Notes under the pieces: model-generated | Seen by the model: only the letters and a program-made list of their open reading frames with translations | What the model was told of the DNA's origin: nothing | Database searches by the model: none | Source: Bacteroidota bacterium | GTDB taxonomy: Bacteria > Bacteroidota > Bacteroidia > Palsa-948 | Length of the DNA stretch: 58,962 nt | Direction: 5' to 3' | NCBI GenBank assembly: GCA_016213405.1 | Contig: JACRAM010000078.1 | Coordinates: forward strand, 1-58,962 | Shown here: in pieces, positions 57,553 to 58,962 of the stretch | Layout: each line of letters opens with the position of its first letter | Position numbering within the stretch: the first letter of the stretch is position 1 | Program-made: the position numbers and the translations under genes

Positions 57553-58962
57553 ATGCGCTTTTTTCTGAAAACAATATTCCCGCTGCTTTTTCTTTGCGTT
57601 CAGTTTTCCTATTCACAAAACAGCAAAACCGACAGCTTGGAAAAACTTCTTCTTTCCGAAAAACAGGATACGCATTGCCTTTCTCTCATGAATGAACTTT
57701 GCAGGGCGTATAAAAATATCGGCAAAACCGACAGTGCAAAAAATTATGCGAATAAAATAATTTCTCTCGCTGAACAATTGAGCTCGAAGAAATATAAATC
57801 TATCGGACTTCAGAATCTCGGGCTTATACATTATGAAAACGGTGAGTATGAAAAAGCAATTCGGGTTTACCTGGATGCGCTCAAAATAAAAGAAGAAACA
57901 AAAGATACTACAGGAATTGCATTTGTATTGAATAATATCGGATTGGTGTATCAGGCGCAGAACAAATTGAAAGACGCACTGGATTATTATCAGAAATCAA
58001 AATCAATCATCGAACAATCTGAAAATAAAAACTACGAAAGCTTGCGGGGATTGAGCAACACCTATAATAATATCGGCTTGATAAATTATTATCAATATCA
58101 TTTTGATACAGCTATCGTTTGTTTGCAAAAGGGGCTGGAGCTCAGGCAAGAAATAAATGATCAGCAAAAAATTGCCGAGTCATACACCAATATCGGCAAT
58201 GTTTATTTTATGAATAAGGAGTATAGGAAAGCCATTCAGTATTATTCCGAATCATTAAACATGGTGGAAAAACTTGGTAATAAAAGAAATATTGCCTTCC
58301 TGAATCTCAATCTCAGCGAGTTGTATGATTCTATAGGAAATTTTTCGGAAGGATTCAGGCTCCTTGATACGGCTCTAGCATTATCTCAGGAAATAAATGC
58401 AAAAGAACTTATGAAAGAATGTTATGCGCGCCTTGCTTCCATGTATTCGCAGAAAGAAGATTATAAAAACGCCTATGAGTTTCATAAAAAATATTCTGAT
58501 ATAAAAGACACCATCCTGAACGAGGAGTCCTCCAAACAGATAGCCGAAATGCAAACCAAATACGAAACCGAAAAGAAAGAACAGCAGATTACACTTCTGA
58601 ACAAAGACAAAGAATTACAGGATGCTCAGTTAAACAGACAGAAAATAATAATCTGGTCAGTTGCTGGAGGATTGTTGGTTGTGCTGATACTTTCAGTTTT
58701 TATTTTTCGTGAAAGAAGAAAATCAGAAAAGCTTTTGTTGAATATTCTACCGGTGGAAACTGCAAGAGAACTTAAAGTGAATGGTAAAGCAACAGCAAGA
58801 CATTATGAAAGCGTAACCGTCATGTTCACCGACTTTAAAGGATTCACAACAATTGCGGAGAAATTATCGGCTGAAGAATTAGTAAGCGAACTGGATTTTC
58901 TTTTCAAAAAGTTTGATGAGATTATTTCTAAATACAACATAGAAAAAATAAAAACTATCGGA
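57553..58962 (+). CDS. TPR-containing class III adenylate/guanylate cyclase (3' end beyond window)
   Basis: A partial sensor cyclase with 470 residues in the window and no stop. Signal peptide MRFFLKTIFPLLFLCVQFSY is followed by about six TPR units (NLGLIHYENGEYEKAI, NNIGLVYQAQNKLKDAL, TNIGNVYFMNKEYRKAI), a coiled coil, one membrane helix (IIIWSVAGGLLVVLILSVFI) and the start of a class III cyclase domain (VTVMFTDFKGFTTIAEKLSA). The Asp in FTDFKGFT is the first metal ligand. The TPRs would lie in the periplasm and the cyclase in the cytoplasm. Confidence 0.88.
   Translation, partial: MRFFLKTIFPLLFLCVQFSYSQNSKTDSLEKLLLSEKQDTHCLSLMNELCRAYKNIGKTDSAKNYANKIISLAEQLSSKKYKSIGLQNLGLIHYENGEYEKAIRVYLDALKIKEETKDTTGIAFVLNNIGLVYQAQNKLKDALDYYQKSKSIIEQSENKNYESLRGLSNTYNNIGLINYYQYHFDTAIVCLQKGLELRQEINDQQKIAESYTNIGNVYFMNKEYRKAIQYYSESLNMVEKLGNKRNIAFLNLNLSELYDSIGNFSEGFRLLDTALALSQEINAKELMKECYARLASMYSQKEDYKNAYEFHKKYSDIKDTILNEESSKQIAEMQTKYETEKKEQQITLLNKDKELQDAQLNRQKIIIWSVAGGLLVVLILSVFIFRERRKSEKLLLNILPVETARELKVNGKATARHYESVTVMFTDFKGFTTIAEKLSAEELVSELDFLFKKFDEIISKYNIEKIKTIG

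Noticed and set aside
1-58962. Search by eye for tRNA and rRNA genes, riboswitches and prophage
   Set aside because: No cloverleaf-like GGTTCGAATCC arms, rRNA signatures, TPP or cobalamin boxes, or phage structural genes were recognised, including upstream of thiG.

Overview
The window is a stretch of ordinary chromosome from a member of the Bacteroidota, probably an uncultured environmental lineage. This rests on three secreted proteins with type IX secretion (T9SS) sorting tails, a class III glutamine synthetase, a TonB receptor with a carboxypeptidase-regulatory plug, an HU-CCDC81/SPOR protein, a PorE-like OmpA protein, and many promoters of the Bacteroidota type (TTTG near -33, TAnnTTTG near -7). 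No tRNA, rRNA, CRISPR array or prophage was recognised.

Layout. 1-3085: a repeat-rich stretch with a DUF2283 protein, an unknown 127-residue protein and a seven-bladed RCC1 propeller exported by T9SS. 3086-9646: a DUF1571/LysM protein, kdsB, envelope proteins, hemJ, an acyl-CoA thioesterase and a heptosyltransferase-like enzyme. 9716-15167: two related lipoproteins, comM, gmhA, serS, and rplU-rpmA. 15325-20238: two beta-barrels, a sugar-nucleotide reductase, a K+ channel, PspC and DUF2851. 20275-29269: an unknown protein, pyrF, a four-helix-bundle cassette, prfA, purM, a PorE-like protein and glutamine synthetase III. 29459-35263: a histidine operon hisG-D-C-B-H-A with its own promoter, a His-rich leader peptide and an attenuator. 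35252-43983: an ABC-F ATPase, a TonB receptor paired with a T9SS cargo protein, rsmG, a DUF922-like protein and an ABC exporter. 44149-47925: rpmH, then the classic DUF177-rpmF-plsX-fabH cluster, then recO. 47970-55162: a T9SS cupredoxin, a dipeptide epimerase, a FadL-like porin with a Tyr/Gly-rich repeat lipoprotein, and proS. 55451-58962: thiG, a REP-associated tyrosine transposase (RAYT), a metallo-beta-lactamase-fold hydrolase, and a TPR adenylate cyclase cut by the window end.

Lipid A/LPS (kdsB, gmhA, glycosyltransferase, sugar reductase), fatty acid and phospholipid initiation (plsX, fabH), nitrogen and histidine metabolism (glutamine synthetase, his operon) and translation (serS, proS, prfA, rsmG, rplU, rpmA, rpmH, rpmF) form the housekeeping core.

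The most striking content is repeat biology. A RAYT is bracketed by two near-perfect palindromes, and a third copy of the same palindrome lies in frame inside thiG 0.7 kb upstream. Several other small repeat families (GC-rich palindromes, heptanucleotide tandem phrases, GTCATT-ended elements) occur between genes and also inside at least ten protein-coding genes. There they add short peptides in surface loops, signal peptides or protein ends. The second highlight is a complete his attenuator, legible base by base.
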